From assembly GCF_018613575.1 (NCBI RefSeq), contig NZ_JAGGPX010000020.1, positions 58,401 through 122,400 of the forward strand: a DNA stretch of 64,000 bases. The letters run 5' to 3'. Below are positions 43,902 through 52,348 of this stretch, piece after piece. Positions within the stretch are counted from its first letter, which is position 1; each line of letters begins with the position of its first letter. The notes below the pieces were generated by a model that was not told the DNA's origin, made no database searches, and worked only from the letters and a program-made list of their open reading frames with translations. The DNA is from Planococcus sp. ISL-110 (lineage in GTDB: Bacteria > Bacillota > Bacilli > Bacillales_A > Planococcaceae). Position numbers and translations under genes: made by a program.

Positions 43902-44162
43902 TTAAGCTTTACGGCCTTTTCTCATAGATCCCATAATCAGGCTAAGAACGAATACAAAGATCAAAGCACCAATTAATGCTGGGATGATTGCTACGTCCCA
44001 AATGACAGGACCTAAATCTCCAAGAATTAATCCACCTAACCAGGCACCAACGATACCTGCGATGATGTTACCGATAATGCCGCCTGGAACATCTTTACCT
44101 AAAATCATTCCTGCGATCCAACCGATGATACCACCCATAATAAGATACAAAATAAAACCCAT
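43902..44162 (-). CDS. GlsB/YeaQ/YmgE-family membrane protein
   Basis: An 86-residue, glycine-rich, three-helix membrane protein: LYLIMGGIIGWIAGMILGKD, GIIGNIIAGIVGAWLGGLIL, ALIGALIFVFVLSLIMG. This is the transglycosylase-associated (GlsB/YeaQ/YmgE) family, often induced by general stress. RBS AAAGGAGC precedes the ATG. It converges with the lytic transglycosylase gene on one terminator. Confidence 0.92.
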   Translation of the reverse strand: MGFILYLIMGGIIGWIAGMILGKDVPGGIIGNIIAGIVGAWLGGLILGDLGPVIWDVAIIPALIGALIFVFVLSLIMGSMRKGRKA

Positions 44163-44251
44163 TTTTTCCAGCTCCTTTAGAGTAATGTATAATTGCTACA
44201 CTCTAGGTATAACCAGATTCAGGACGATTGAAACATAAAAAGATAAAAAGC

Positions 44252-44794
44252 TTATAAAATATGTGCGCCCAAGGTTGTGGCGAAGTGGCGCAAAGCCCAC
44301 TCATGCCCCGCCTGATCAAAGCTGGCGACGCCATCCTCATGGATGAAAATCGTGTATCCTCTATTGTAGGCATCCACCGCAGTGTGCAGGACGCAGATAT
44401 CCGTACAGACCCCGACAAGATGGATTTCTTCTATATTGCGCTCCCGCAGCAACAATTCCAGATTGGTGCCGGCAAATGCACTGTACCTGGTTTTGTCCAT
44501 CCAAATGATACGGTCCGCATACGCTTTATAAACATCTGCAAGGCGCCCGTATAGTTCTCGGCCGGCTGTTCCCCTTATATTATGGGGAGGAAAGAGCTTT
44601 GCTTCCGGATGATAGGCATCGTCCTTGTCGTGCAGATCGACCGGCATGACCACCAGCTCGCCGTCCGTGAGAAAATCCTCTGTCAGTTTGCAAATCGTCT
44701 CTTCAATCGCTTGGCCAGGCTTGCCACAAGTCAACGCACCATCCTCAGCTACAAAATCCACCGTATAGTCAACCACCAATAATGCTTTTTTCAT
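44252..44794 (-). CDS. Isochorismatase-like cysteine hydrolase (nicotinamidase type)
   Basis: A 180-residue Rossmann-like hydrolase. The catalytic triad is visible: Asp in LLVVDYTVDFV, Lys in WMDKTRYSAFAGT, Cys in GVCTDICVLHTA. Metal-binding VDLHDKDDAYHPE with HD..H points to the nicotinamidase/pyrazinamidase (PncA) branch. ATG 44794 has GGAG 8 nt upstream; the ATG at 44803 is too close. Confidence 0.85.
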   Translation of the reverse strand: MKKALLVVDYTVDFVAEDGALTCGKPGQAIEETICKLTEDFLTDGELVVMPVDLHDKDDAYHPEAKLFPPHNIRGTAGRELYGRLADVYKAYADRIIWMDKTRYSAFAGTNLELLLRERNIEEIHLVGVCTDICVLHTAVDAYNRGYTIFIHEDGVASFDQAGHEWALRHFATTLGAHIL

Positions 44795-44856
44795 CCCATC
44801 CACTCCTTTTCTTTGATTATAAACCTAAAGTCAAAAGTAGCCTAAGGAAACAATGC

Positions 44857-44885
44857 TTGCCACAGGCTTGAATTTTCAGTATAAT
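44857..44885 (+). promoter_or_regulatory. Sigma-A promoter for the 35-aa membrane ORF
   Basis: TTGCCA (44857-44862), 17-bp spacer, perfect TATAAT (44880-44885), 31 bp before the ATG at 44916. Confidence 0.75.
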
Positions 44886-44915
44886 CAGACTATTAAGAGA
44901 GAAGGGGTGGTCCTG

Positions 44916-45023
44916 ATGCAATACGAAAATATTGAGAAGCTCAACCGGCAGGCAACGATCTTTGTCGTCATTCATACTTTGCTCATTTTTAATTTTGCTT
45001 TGGATTTCGGTTTCTTCCTATGA
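44916..45023 (+). CDS. Small hypothetical membrane protein (35 aa)
   Basis: MQYENIEKLNRQATIFVVIH followed by TLLIFNFALDFGFFL: a charged 11-residue start and one hydrophobic segment. It has a near-consensus promoter, an RBS (AAGGGGTGG, 6 nt spacing) and a strong bidirectional terminator, so it is a complete transcription unit. I do not recognise a family. The gene lies between a cysteine hydrolase and a recombinase-like gene. Confidence 0.65.
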   Translation: MQYENIEKLNRQATIFVVIHTLLIFNFALDFGFFL

Positions 45024-45035
45024 TCGGAAACAAAA

Positions 45036-45073
45036 AAAACAGCCTATCCCGATTTCATGGGATAGGTTGTTTT
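45036..45073. terminator. Bidirectional terminator between the 35-aa ORF and the recombinase-like gene
   Basis: A 15-bp stem AAAACAGCCTATCCC (45036-45050) with GGGATAGGTTGTTTT (45059-45073, one G-T pair). Confidence 0.9.
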
Positions 45074-45932
45074 AATGTGTGCCCCGTTTTAGGCGGGTTA
45101 GGGAATCCTTGAGGATCCGCGATGCGGAATCCAGCGAAACGCCCAATATTTCCTGGATTTCCTCCAGGTTTTTATGTTCTACCGAATAAAGGTAATGGAC
45201 ATAGGCAAAACGGATATCGCCCGAGCGCATCGGCATGCCGACAAAAGAGGAAAGTGCCTCCGTATAGTCGGACAGCGACCCCATCTGAAACATCGTGTAT
45301 TCATTTTTTACTTTGGACGACAGCAAATATGGGGTACCACGGAAGACTGCCCGTTCAATTCCCTCAAGCATGACGGGAATCTCTTTGCCAGTAAAAGTCA
45401 GGATGCATTGGTAGCCATCTTTCTTTTCAACTGCTAATGTCAATTTCCCGCCCCGGTCATCAAAATTGTCTACATCAATCGTCACCATGTCACGAAGACG
45501 AAGTCCTCGCAGGTACAAGATATATAGGATTTTTGCATTCAAAGACAACTGGTCAGCTTCGAGCACGGCATCTTTCTTCTTCAACAGATCTTCATAATCC
45601 AAGTATATATCGGAAGGCGTCAAATCCAGTTTTTCACTGAACTTGAACTTGGGCATAAAATCGTTCGGGATGCGCCCAATCTGCCACATATAATCAAACC
45701 ATCTTCTAATGTAAATCAGTTTTCGGTTTAACGTGCTGTCCTTGATGCCGGACGCGTGCTGATCCATCAGAAACTGCTGGATATCGGAAGGGCGGATGTC
45801 ATGCGGTTCCACCGGTTTTTTGTACGTGTGCCTCAGAAATGCGAAGAGCGAGCGGATCAATTGGACTTCATGAACAACCGTGTTCGGACTAATACCGTTG
45901 TCCAGCCGGAATTTCTCATAACCATAAAGCAT
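45072..45932 (-). CDS. Degenerate tyrosine recombinase-like protein
   Basis: A 286-residue protein. Residues about 1-85 form a SAM-like core-binding domain (NTVVHEVQLIRSLFAFLRH), followed by a catalytic-like domain. The first Arg is kept in LYLRGLRLRDMVTID and a second in RSGDIRFAYVHYL. The usual HxLR His is Gly/Ser, the LGH motif is LGV, and no nucleophilic Tyr follows: the end reads SLDSASRILKDSLTRL. It is therefore probably not an active recombinase. No phage genes or att sites are nearby. RBS AGAGGTGA precedes the ATG. A regulatory or structural DNA-binding role is possible. Confidence 0.75.
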   Translation of the reverse strand: MLYGYEKFRLDNGISPNTVVHEVQLIRSLFAFLRHTYKKPVEPHDIRPSDIQQFLMDQHASGIKDSTLNRKLIYIRRWFDYMWQIGRIPNDFMPKFKFSEKLDLTPSDIYLDYEDLLKKKDAVLEADQLSLNAKILYILYLRGLRLRDMVTIDVDNFDDRGGKLTLAVEKKDGYQCILTFTGKEIPVMLEGIERAVFRGTPYLLSSKVKNEYTMFQMGSLSDYTEALSSFVGMPMRSGDIRFAYVHYLYSVEHKNLEEIQEILGVSLDSASRILKDSLTRLKRGTH

Positions 45933-46154
45933 TATGCGTCACCTCTTCTTAAGGGATTTCCTTAAATTATACCATTCATCCAGGTAAATAGAACATATTT
46001 TCCCTTATGTAGAGCGGCTTAGGCTCGTCATTTCGGGCTAATGGGGCGATAGAAGCGGAGAAAAAAACAGGTCCAATCAAATGTATATAATTCATGCAGA
46101 TTAGGGTATGTTAATAAGGATAGTAAAACAGATGAAATGAAGGTGGATGCCAGC

Positions 46155-46646
46155 ATGTTCAAAGAAGACAACGCAAAAATCAGAAACCAGATTCTTCAGG
46201 CAGTGGAGGGGATGACTGATGAACAATTAAACCAGAAACCATCAGCGCAGGAATGGTCACCTATTCAGATTTTGGATCATCTTCAGTTAATGGAGTGTAC
46301 CATTGCGAAGGGTGTATCCCATGAACTGACGAACGAAACGAGCGAAAAGGCTTTGAAAAAACCGATAGCGCTGACGGTCAGTCGGTCCTTTAAAGTGGAA
46401 GCGCCAAAACACGTTGTACCGACTGGCGAATTCGTCACGCTCGAAGAGATGAAAGAACGATTGAACGCTTCGCACAATTTCCTGTATGAAGTGTATGGTC
46501 GGGCAACACCTGAGCAGCTCAAGCAAAAATCAATGGCCCATCCGGTGTTCGGAAAAGTTCCGCTGATCCAGTGGTTTCCATTTGTCGGTCTACATGAAAA
46601 ACGGCATTTCAAGCAATTGGAAAAAACATTAAGCAAACTCGATTGA
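46155..46646 (+). CDS. DinB-family (DinB_2) putative metal-dependent enzyme
   Basis: A 163-residue four-helix-bundle protein. Putative metal His residues are in QILDHLQLMEC and GLHEKRHFKQLEKTL, the H..HxxxH pattern of DinB/YfiT-like proteins. Family members include bacillithiol transferases, but most have no known substrate. ATG 46155 is chosen because AAGGTGG (46140-46146) lies 8 nt before it; the ATG at 46137 overlaps that RBS. Confidence 0.82.
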   Translation: MFKEDNAKIRNQILQAVEGMTDEQLNQKPSAQEWSPIQILDHLQLMECTIAKGVSHELTNETSEKALKKPIALTVSRSFKVEAPKHVVPTGEFVTLEEMKERLNASHNFLYEVYGRATPEQLKQKSMAHPVFGKVPLIQWFPFVGLHEKRHFKQLEKTLSKLD

Positions 46647-46698
46647 ATCATAAGATAGTCATTCGAAAAACTTATCACATTATATAATTTTAATGTAA

Positions 46699-46727
46699 TT
46701 TACTTATGCTCCTACTTTCGGTATGAT
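46699..46727 (+). promoter_or_regulatory. Probable aconitase promoter
   Basis: TTTACT (46699-46704), 17-bp spacer, TATGAT (46722-46727). ATAA and TTAT elements upstream (46649-46690) might hold a CcpC-like site, but the spacing is not the B. subtilis one. Confidence 0.45.
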
Positions 46728-46787
46728 GGAGGAGGAGAAAAGCGCTGTCACGGGCCTTTTCATAAGATTCAAAGGAGGAACACACAC

Positions 46788-49502
46788 ATGGCAAAGAGCA
46801 GTTTGCACAACAGCCGCACTTCTTTTGAGCTAAATGGCAAAACGTATAACTATTATCGTTTAGCTGCATTAGAAGAAGCAGGGATCGCTAAAGTATCGCG
46901 CCTTCCTTATTCAATTAAAGTTCTATTGGAATCCGTATTGCGTCAGCACGACGGATATGTCATCAAAGACGAGCACGTTGAAGAATTAGCAAAATGGGGC
47001 AAAGATGCCAACAAAGAAGCAGAAGTGCCATTTAAGCCTTCACGCGTTATCCTTCAGGATTTCACAGGCGTACCCGTAGTCGTTGATTTGGCTGCACTTC
47101 GTTCAGCAATGGCTGAAATGGGTGGAGACCCGAACAAAATCAACCCTGAAATTCCAGTGGATCTTGTTATTGACCACTCGGTTCAAGTTGATAACTACGG
47201 CACGGAAGATGCACTTCGCATCAACATGGAACTTGAGTTTGACCGCAATGCGGAGCGTTACCAGTTTCTTAGCTGGGCTCAAAAAGCTTATGACAACTAC
47301 CGTGCGGTTCCACCTGCAACCGGTATCGTTCACCAAGTAAACCTTGAGTACTTGGCAAACGTTGTCCATGCAGTTGAAAATGCTGATGGCACATTCGAAA
47401 CATTCCCTGATACATTGGTCGGAACAGATTCACATACGACAATGATCAACGGAATCGGCGTTCTTGGATGGGGCGTTGGCGGTATTGAAGCTGAAGCCGG
47501 CATGCTCGGACAGCCTTCTTACTTCCCAATTCCGGAAGTTATCGGCGTTAAAATGACTGGTGAACTTCCAAACGGCGCTACTGCGACCGATTTGGCGTTA
47601 AAAGTCACTCAAACTTTGCGTAAAAAAGGCGTAGTTGGCAAATTCGTTGAGTTCTTCGGACCTGGCGTTACAACATTGCCTCTTGCTGACCGTGCAACGA
47701 TTGCCAACATGGCTCCAGAATACGGCGCAACTTGCGGATTCTTCCCAGTTGACGAAGAAGCACTTGACTATATGCGTTTGACTGCACGTGATGCAGACCA
47801 AATCGCTGTAACTAAAAAATATTTGCAGGAGAACGACATGTTCTTCAAGGTTGAAAACGAAGATCCAATCTATACGGACCTTGTGCAAATTGATCTTTCT
47901 GATATTGAGCCAAACCTTGCAGGACCGAAACGTCCACAGGATTTGATTCCTATGTCTCAAATGAAGCCTGAGTTCAACAAAGCTGTAACCGGCGAAGAAG
48001 GACCACACGGCTTTGCACTTGATGCAGCTGAAATTGCGAAGACAGCAACAGTCAACTTCAAAGACGGCAGAACTGCTGAAATGAAGACTGGCGCCTTGGC
48101 GATTGCGGCAATTACATCTTGTACAAATACTTCCAATCCATACGTAATGCTTGGAGCTGGACTAGTAGCGAAAAAAGCAGTTGAAAAAGGTTTGACTCCT
48201 CCTGCTTACGTGAAAACTTCATTGGCTCCAGGATCTAAAGTTGTTACAGGTTACTTGAACGATGCGGGCTTGTTGGAATACATGAACCAAATTGGCTTTA
48301 ACCTGGTTGGCTACGGCTGTACAACATGTATCGGTAACTCGGGTCCATTGCTTCCTGAAATTGAAGAAGCGATTTTGAACAACGATTTGCTGGTTTCATC
48401 TGTATTGTCAGGTAACCGTAACTTTGAAGGACGCATCCACCCGCTTGTAAAAGCCAACTACCTGGCATCTCCAATGCTAGTTGTTGCTTATGCACTTGCT
48501 GGAACAGTCGATATTGACTTTGCAGTTGAGCCGATTGGCACAGACAAAGAAGGCAAAGACGTATTCTTCAAAGACATTTGGCCATCAACTGAAGAAATCA
48601 AGAAAGTCGTTAAAGACACTGTCACTCCAGAATTGTTCCGCAAAGAGTACGAGCATGTATTCAACGAGAACGAAGCATGGAACGCGATTGAAACAAACGA
48701 CGATTCTTTGTATGAGTTTGATGCAACATCAACTTATATCCAAAACCCGCCGTTCTTTGAAGGTCTTTCAAAAGAGCCTGCTCCGATCCAACCATTGTCT
48801 GGTCTTCGTGTAGTTGCGAAATTCGCAGATTCTATCACGACTGACCACATTTCACCAGCTGGTGCCATCGGCAAAGATACGCCAGCAGGATTGTACCTTC
48901 GTGAAAACGGCGTAGAGCCACGTAACTTCAACTCTTACGGATCTCGCCGTGGTAACCACGAAGTCATGATGCGTGGAACATTCGCCAACATCCGTATCCG
49001 TAACCAGGTAGCTCCAGGAACAACTGGCGGTTACACGACTTACTGGCCAACAGGCGAAACAATGGCAATTTACGATGCTGCCATGAAGTATCAGGAACAA
49101 GGTACAGGACTTGTGGTATTGACTGGTAAAGATTACGGCATGGGATCTTCACGTGACTGGGCTGCTAAAGGAACATTCCTTCTAGGCATCAAAACTGTCA
49201 TTGCTGAAAGCTATGAGCGTATTCACCGTTCAAACCTTGTGATGATGGGCGTTCTGCCATTGCAATTCGTCAACGGCGAAAGCGCAGATTCACTTGGATT
49301 GACTGGGCACGAAACCATCAGCGTCAACTTGTCTGATGACGTGAAACCACGCGACATCCTAACTGTTACAGCTACTGCTGAAGACGGTAAAGTGACTGAG
49401 TTCAAAGTATTGGCACGTTTCGATTCCGAAGTGGAAGTGGATTATTTCCGCCACGGCGGCATCCTGCAAATGGTGCTCCGCAACAAATTGCTAGAAGTAT
49501 AA
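46788..49502 (+). CDS. acnA: Aconitate hydratase
   Basis: A 904-residue iron-regulatory-protein-type aconitase. The 4Fe-4S cysteines lie in [13 protein letters not shown] and [36 protein letters not shown] and the swivel domain [17 protein letters not shown] with its catalytic Ser are intact. It isomerises citrate and isocitrate and may bind mRNA when iron-free. AAAGGAGG precedes the ATG. Its position before the yneP-parC block follows the B. subtilis order. Confidence 0.97.
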   Translation: MAKSSLHNSRTSFELNGKTYNYYRLAALEEAGIAKVSRLPYSIKVLLESVLRQHDGYVIKDEHVEELAKWGKDANKEAEVPFKPSRVILQDFTGVPVVVDLAALRSAMAEMGGDPNKINPEIPVDLVIDHSVQVDNYGTEDALRINMELEFDRNAERYQFLSWAQKAYDNYRAVPPATGIVHQVNLEYLANVVHAVENADGTFETFPDTLVGTDSHTTMINGIGVLGWGVGGIEAEAGMLGQPSYFPIPEVIGVKMTGELPNGATATDLALKVTQTLRKKGVVGKFVEFFGPGVTTLPLADRATIANMAPEYGATCGFFPVDEEALDYMRLTARDADQIAVTKKYLQENDMFFKVENEDPIYTDLVQIDLSDIEPNLAGPKRPQDLIPMSQMKPEFNKAVTGEEGPHGFALDAAEIAKTATVNFKDGRTAEMKTGALAIAAITSCTNTSNPYVMLGAGLVAKKAVEKGLTPPAYVKTSLAPGSKVVTGYLNDAGLLEYMNQIGFNLVGYGCTTCIGNSGPLLPEIEEAILNNDLLVSSVLSGNRNFEGRIHPLVKANYLASPMLVVAYALAGTVDIDFAVEPIGTDKEGKDVFFKDIWPSTEEIKKVVKDTVTPELFRKEYEHVFNENEAWNAIETNDDSLYEFDATSTYIQNPPFFEGLSKEPAPIQPLSGLRVVAKFADSITTDHISPAGAIGKDTPAGLYLRENGVEPRNFNSYGSRRGNHEVMMRGTFANIRIRNQVAPGTTGGYTTYWPTGETMAIYDAAMKYQEQGTGLVVLTGKDYGMGSSRDWAAKGTFLLGIKTVIAESYERIHRSNLVMMGVLPLQFVNGESADSLGLTGHETISVNLSDDVKPRDILTVTATAEDGKVTEFKVLARFDSEVEVDYFRHGGILQMVLRNKLLEV

Positions 49503-49512
49503 GAACTATAAG

Positions 49513-49548
49513 AAAAGGCTGCCGGGAAATTTCCCGGCAGCCTTTTCA
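49513..49548 (+). terminator. Intrinsic terminator after acnA
   Basis: A 17-bp perfect palindrome arm AAAAGGCTGCCGGGAAA (49513-49529) with TTTCCCGGCAGCCTTTT (49530-49546). Confidence 0.92.
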
Positions 49549-49559
49549 GTTTGTTGAAA

Positions 49560-49963
49560 AAGTCTTCATACTTTCATTTCGTTCTAGGCGGGTGCGTTCC
49601 ACGGACACGGCTTCTGCCGCTCTCTTCTCTCTGCTCAGTCCAGTGTAGCTCCAGTTCTTGTCGCTTCACTGTTCCCGTTGGAGTCTCCACTGATTTGCTT
49701 CAACTCTTTTATGATTACAGTGGATAATCATAGGCTCACTTTAGATTCACTAAATTTCTTAGCACCGGCGCGTCCAAGGGCTGGACGAATCAAGAAGACA
49801 GGCAAAAGACGTGTGTCTTCTTACGGGAAGCCAGAAGTCCTAGGCATTCCTGTGACTTCATTTGCGGCGAGCTTGCGCAGGAGCAATCGTCTTTGCTCTA
49901 CCCAGAGCGGCCGAAACGTTGGGTAAAAGCTAGTTTCTTTAGTTGAACTTATATAGTTAGAAG
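49560..49963. repeat. Decayed intergenic repeat region between acnA and the thioesterase gene
   Basis: No gene is supported in these 400 bp. ATTCACTAAATTTCTTAG with following GGCGCGTCCAAG (49745-49778) recurs at 5533-5567. The end motif at 49939-49963 recurs inverted at 248-272. CAGTGTAGCTCC at 49640 is weakly like the hairpin repeats. The region looks like one or more degenerate interspersed elements. Confidence 0.5.
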
Positions 49964-50033
49964 TTTCTCCACAGTCTTTTCTCTTACATCTAAAAACAAA
50001 TTTCTTGTATACTGGTAAAGAGGTGAAATGAAC

Positions 50034-50474
50034 ATGTACATAAGCGAAAAAGAAATAGAGATCCGTTACGCGGAAACCGATCAAATGGGTGTCGTCTATC
50101 ATGCCAACTACATCATTTGGCTGGAAATTGGGCGTACCAAGCTGATTGAAGACTTGGGATTTACCTATGCGGGTATGGAAAAGGATGGCTATTTGTCTCC
50201 TGTGACCGATATTTCCATTCAATATAAAGCGGCTCTCCGCTACGGGCAAAAAGCTTTTGTCCGGACATGGGTGGAAGAGCATGGCCGTTTGCGTACCAAA
50301 TATGGCTACGAAATCGTCCATGAAGATGGTGCAATTGCCGCAACCGCCATCTCCGAACACGTTGTTGTCAAAAAAGACACGTTCCGGCCGGTCTCTATCA
50401 AGAAAATCTATCCGGAATGGCATAAAAAATACGAAGAAATCAAAAAGCAGGTACCTGATGGCGTTCGGAATTAA
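50034..50474 (+). CDS. Hotdog-fold acyl-CoA thioesterase (YneP-like)
   Basis: A 146-residue 4HBT-family thioesterase. The N-terminal motif EIRYAETDQMGVVYHANYIIW has the catalytic Asp. ISIQYKAALRYGQKAFVRTWV and a basic C-terminus follow. It hydrolyses acyl-CoA thioesters of unknown specificity. ATG 50034 is chosen since AAAGAGGTG ends 8 nt upstream; ATG 50028 is too close. It overlaps the next gene by 17 bp. Confidence 0.9.
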   Translation: MYISEKEIEIRYAETDQMGVVYHANYIIWLEIGRTKLIEDLGFTYAGMEKDGYLSPVTDISIQYKAALRYGQKAFVRTWVEEHGRLRTKYGYEIVHEDGAIAATAISEHVVVKKDTFRPVSIKKIYPEWHKKYEEIKKQVPDGVRN

Positions 50475-50766
50475 GCGGGACGAGCTGGAGAGCTGGAAAC
50501 AAGGGGTCGCTGGAGGACATATCTCATTTTTAACCCATTACTGGGTGGATGACCGCTTTCCGGGATGCAGCACGGTCACAAAAGTAGGGTGCTGCGACCT
50601 CGACAAGCTCGAATCCTGGGGCCGGCAGTATGGGTTGCAGCGTGAATGGATGGATTTGCGGGGCAATTATCCGCATTATGACTTGTTTGGCGATCGCCAA
50701 CGGTCCATCCTGCAACGTGAAGGCCAACTGGAGCAACTGAATAAATTGCAAAATAAAAAAGCATGA
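50458..50766 (+). CDS. YneQ-like conserved hypothetical protein
   Basis: A 102-residue soluble protein starting MAFGIKRDELESWKQGVAGG, with HISFLTHYWVDDRFPGCSTV and WMDLRGNYPHYDLF. Cysteines occur at PGCSTV and VGCCDLD. Size and context (after yneP, before yneR) match B. subtilis YneQ, whose function is unknown. ATG 50458 lies inside the end of the thioesterase gene with a weak RBS, suggesting translational coupling. Confidence 0.8.
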   Translation: MAFGIKRDELESWKQGVAGGHISFLTHYWVDDRFPGCSTVTKVGCCDLDKLESWGRQYGLQREWMDLRGNYPHYDLFGDRQRSILQREGQLEQLNKLQNKKA

Positions 50767-50786
50767 ATAGCTCATGCTTTTTTATT
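50755..50786. terminator. Bidirectional terminator between yneQ-like and yneR-like genes
   Basis: AAAAAAGCATGA (50755-50766) pairs with TCATGCTTTTTT (50772-50783) across loop ATAGC. Confidence 0.9.
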
Positions 50787-51072
50787 TTTCGTATGAATAA
50801 TCGAGTTCGTGCAAGTCATCGTTGACGCTGACCTGAAGATTATGCCCATCAAAATACCAGACATCGCTTTGTTCAATAAAATAGGTGACTTGATCCTGTT
50901 CCACCTGGACCGCCATTTCATGCGGCTGATCCTTGGTTACGCCCAGCGAAAATCCGGGCTGCAGCTTGCTGGAACCGCCATAGCGGACGAAAAAGCGAAC
51001 AGCTTCTCCAGGAGCCACTTCCATTTCTTTCTTAAACCAATTGAATGCGTCATTGCTGATATTAATCTGCAT
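50782..51072 (-). CDS. HesB/YneR-family protein
   Basis: A 96-residue HesB-like fold, MQINISNDAFNWFKKEM, with VRFFVRYGGSSKLQPGFSLG and a tyrosine-rich C-terminus. The cysteines that bind Fe-S in IscA are absent, as in YneR. ATG 51072 has AAGGACGTG upstream; a longer frame to 51138 runs back into plsY and is not needed. It is probably cotranscribed with plsY. Confidence 0.85.
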   Translation of the reverse strand: MQINISNDAFNWFKKEMEVAPGEAVRFFVRYGGSSKLQPGFSLGVTKDQPHEMAVQVEQDQVTYFIEQSDVWYFDGHNLQVSVNDDLHELDYSYEK

Positions 51073-51094
51073 ATCACACGTCCTTCCACTGGTG

Positions 51095-51685
51095 TTACCA
51101 GTTGATTTTCGGCTCTGTACCTGCTCGGATTCGGGCAATATTGGAACGGTGGCGGAAAATGATGAACAAGGCCAGGATGTAAATGACGATCATGAACAGG
51201 TAGTCTTCCGTGAAAATTGCATAAATAGTGGTGTAGATGATTGCTACGACCGACAAAATGATTGAAGACAATGATACCATCTTGGTGATCTTCAGTGCAA
51301 TCAGCAACACTGCGACCGCCATGATGAACAAGGGCCACTGATAGCCAAGCAGGATGCCACCTGAAGTAGCAACAGCTTTTCCGCCTTTGAATTTGGCGAA
51401 CACTGGATAAATATGGCCTATGACCGCGATAACACCGAATACCAGCGGATGGATATCGGTAGCGATATAAAGGGGAATCAGCGTTGCGGCCGTCCCTTTC
51501 AGGATATCCAACAGGGTGACGGCAATCCCGGCCTTCTTGCCGAGCGTCCGGAATGTATTGGTAGCGCCTAAGTTTCCGCTTCCTTTGGTTCGGATGTCGG
51601 TGTTGTAGAACAGTTTTCCGACCCATAAGGCAGACGGAATCGAGCCGAGCAGGTAAGCTAGTAGAATGGGAAGCAGTATAGTCAT
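51095..51685 (-). CDS. plsY: Acyl-phosphate:glycerol-3-phosphate acyltransferase PlsY
   Basis: A 196-residue membrane protein with about five helices. Three conserved loops are visible: [31 protein letters not shown] and [18 protein letters not shown]. It makes lysophosphatidate from acyl-phosphate at the start of phospholipid synthesis. It is divergent from the CoA-binding gene and adjacent to parEC, as in B. subtilis yneS. Confidence 0.95.
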   Translation of the reverse strand: MTILLPILLAYLLGSIPSALWVGKLFYNTDIRTKGSGNLGATNTFRTLGKKAGIAVTLLDILKGTAATLIPLYIATDIHPLVFGVIAVIGHIYPVFAKFKGGKAVATSGGILLGYQWPLFIMAVAVLLIALKITKMVSLSSIILSVVAIIYTTIYAIFTEDYLFMIVIYILALFIIFRHRSNIARIRAGTEPKINW

Positions 51686-51821
51686 TATGGACTCCTTTAA
51701 AACAACCTTATTTTATAGTTTCAGTTTACCATGACTGAAGTTCTTTGAACAATAGTCGTCGGATTATTCAACAGGCAGGACAGAATCGTGTATGATAGAA
51801 TAAAAAGGACAGGTGATTATC

Positions 51822-52229
51822 TTGAACAACCCGAGCCGCGAAAAAATCAAAAACGTCCTCGATCACGCGAAAACCATTGCTGTAATCGGCCTTAGCCCGA
51901 ACCCGAGCCGCACTTCCTATATCGTATCGGAATCTATGCAGCGGGCCGGCTACCGCATCATCCCGGTCAATCCACAGACGGATGCCGTACTGGGTGAAAA
52001 AAGTTACGCTTCTTTGAGTGATATTCCAGAAAAAGTGGATATCGTCAACGTTTTCCGGCGCAGTGAGTTTCTGGAGGATATTGCTGATGAGTTCATGAAA
52101 ATCGATTGTCCAGTATTTTGGACACAATTAAATGTAGTTGATGAGAACGTATTTAATCGGTTGGCTGATGCGGGGTATACAGTCATAATGGATCGTTGCA
52201 TCAAAGTGGAACACGCCATTCTGAAATAA
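51822..52229 (+). CDS. CoA-binding protein (YneT-like)
   Basis: A 135-residue Rossmann-like CoA_binding domain: KTIAVIGLSPNPSRTSYIVS, YRIIPVNPQTDAVLG, VDIVNVFRRSEF and CPVFWTQLNVVDE. The ligand is presumed CoA; the role is unknown. TTG 51822 follows AGGTGA by 5 nt; GTG 51813 is the other option. Position next to parE matches B. subtilis yneT. Confidence 0.86.
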   Translation: MNNPSREKIKNVLDHAKTIAVIGLSPNPSRTSYIVSESMQRAGYRIIPVNPQTDAVLGEKSYASLSDIPEKVDIVNVFRRSEFLEDIADEFMKIDCPVFWTQLNVVDENVFNRLADAGYTVIMDRCIKVEHAILK

Positions 52230-52242
52230 GGCATTACCGCTA

Positions 52243-52265
52243 AAGGGCGCCCAGCGCTCTTTTTC
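52243..52265 (+). terminator. Intrinsic terminator after the CoA-binding gene
   Basis: AAGGGCG (52243-52249) pairs with CGCTCTT (52255-52261, one G-T pair), followed by TTT. Confidence 0.6.
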
Positions 52266-52273
52266 TATGAAGT

Positions 52274-52334
52274 TTGACAGATGCACAAGAAATAGAATAC
52301 GATAAAGAGAGATAAAAACACGAACAAATGTTTG
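52274..52334 (+). promoter_or_regulatory. parEC promoter with LexA (SOS) box
   Basis: TTGACA (52274-52279), 18-bp spacer, TACGAT (52298-52303). CGAACAAATGTTTG (52321-52334) follows and matches the Bacillus SOS box CGAAC-N4-GTTYG. B. subtilis parEC is in the LexA regulon, so the site is expected here. Confidence 0.7.
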
Positions 52335-52348
52335 ATGGAGGGAATTAA

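Noticed and set aside
45072..45932. Recombinase-like gene as a prophage or genomic-island integrase
   Set aside because: No phage or island genes, attachment repeats or tRNA lie nearby, and the catalytic residues are missing.
51073..51138. Longer start for the YneR-like gene
   Set aside because: It would overlap plsY and add 22 unrelated residues; AAGGACGTG supports 51072.
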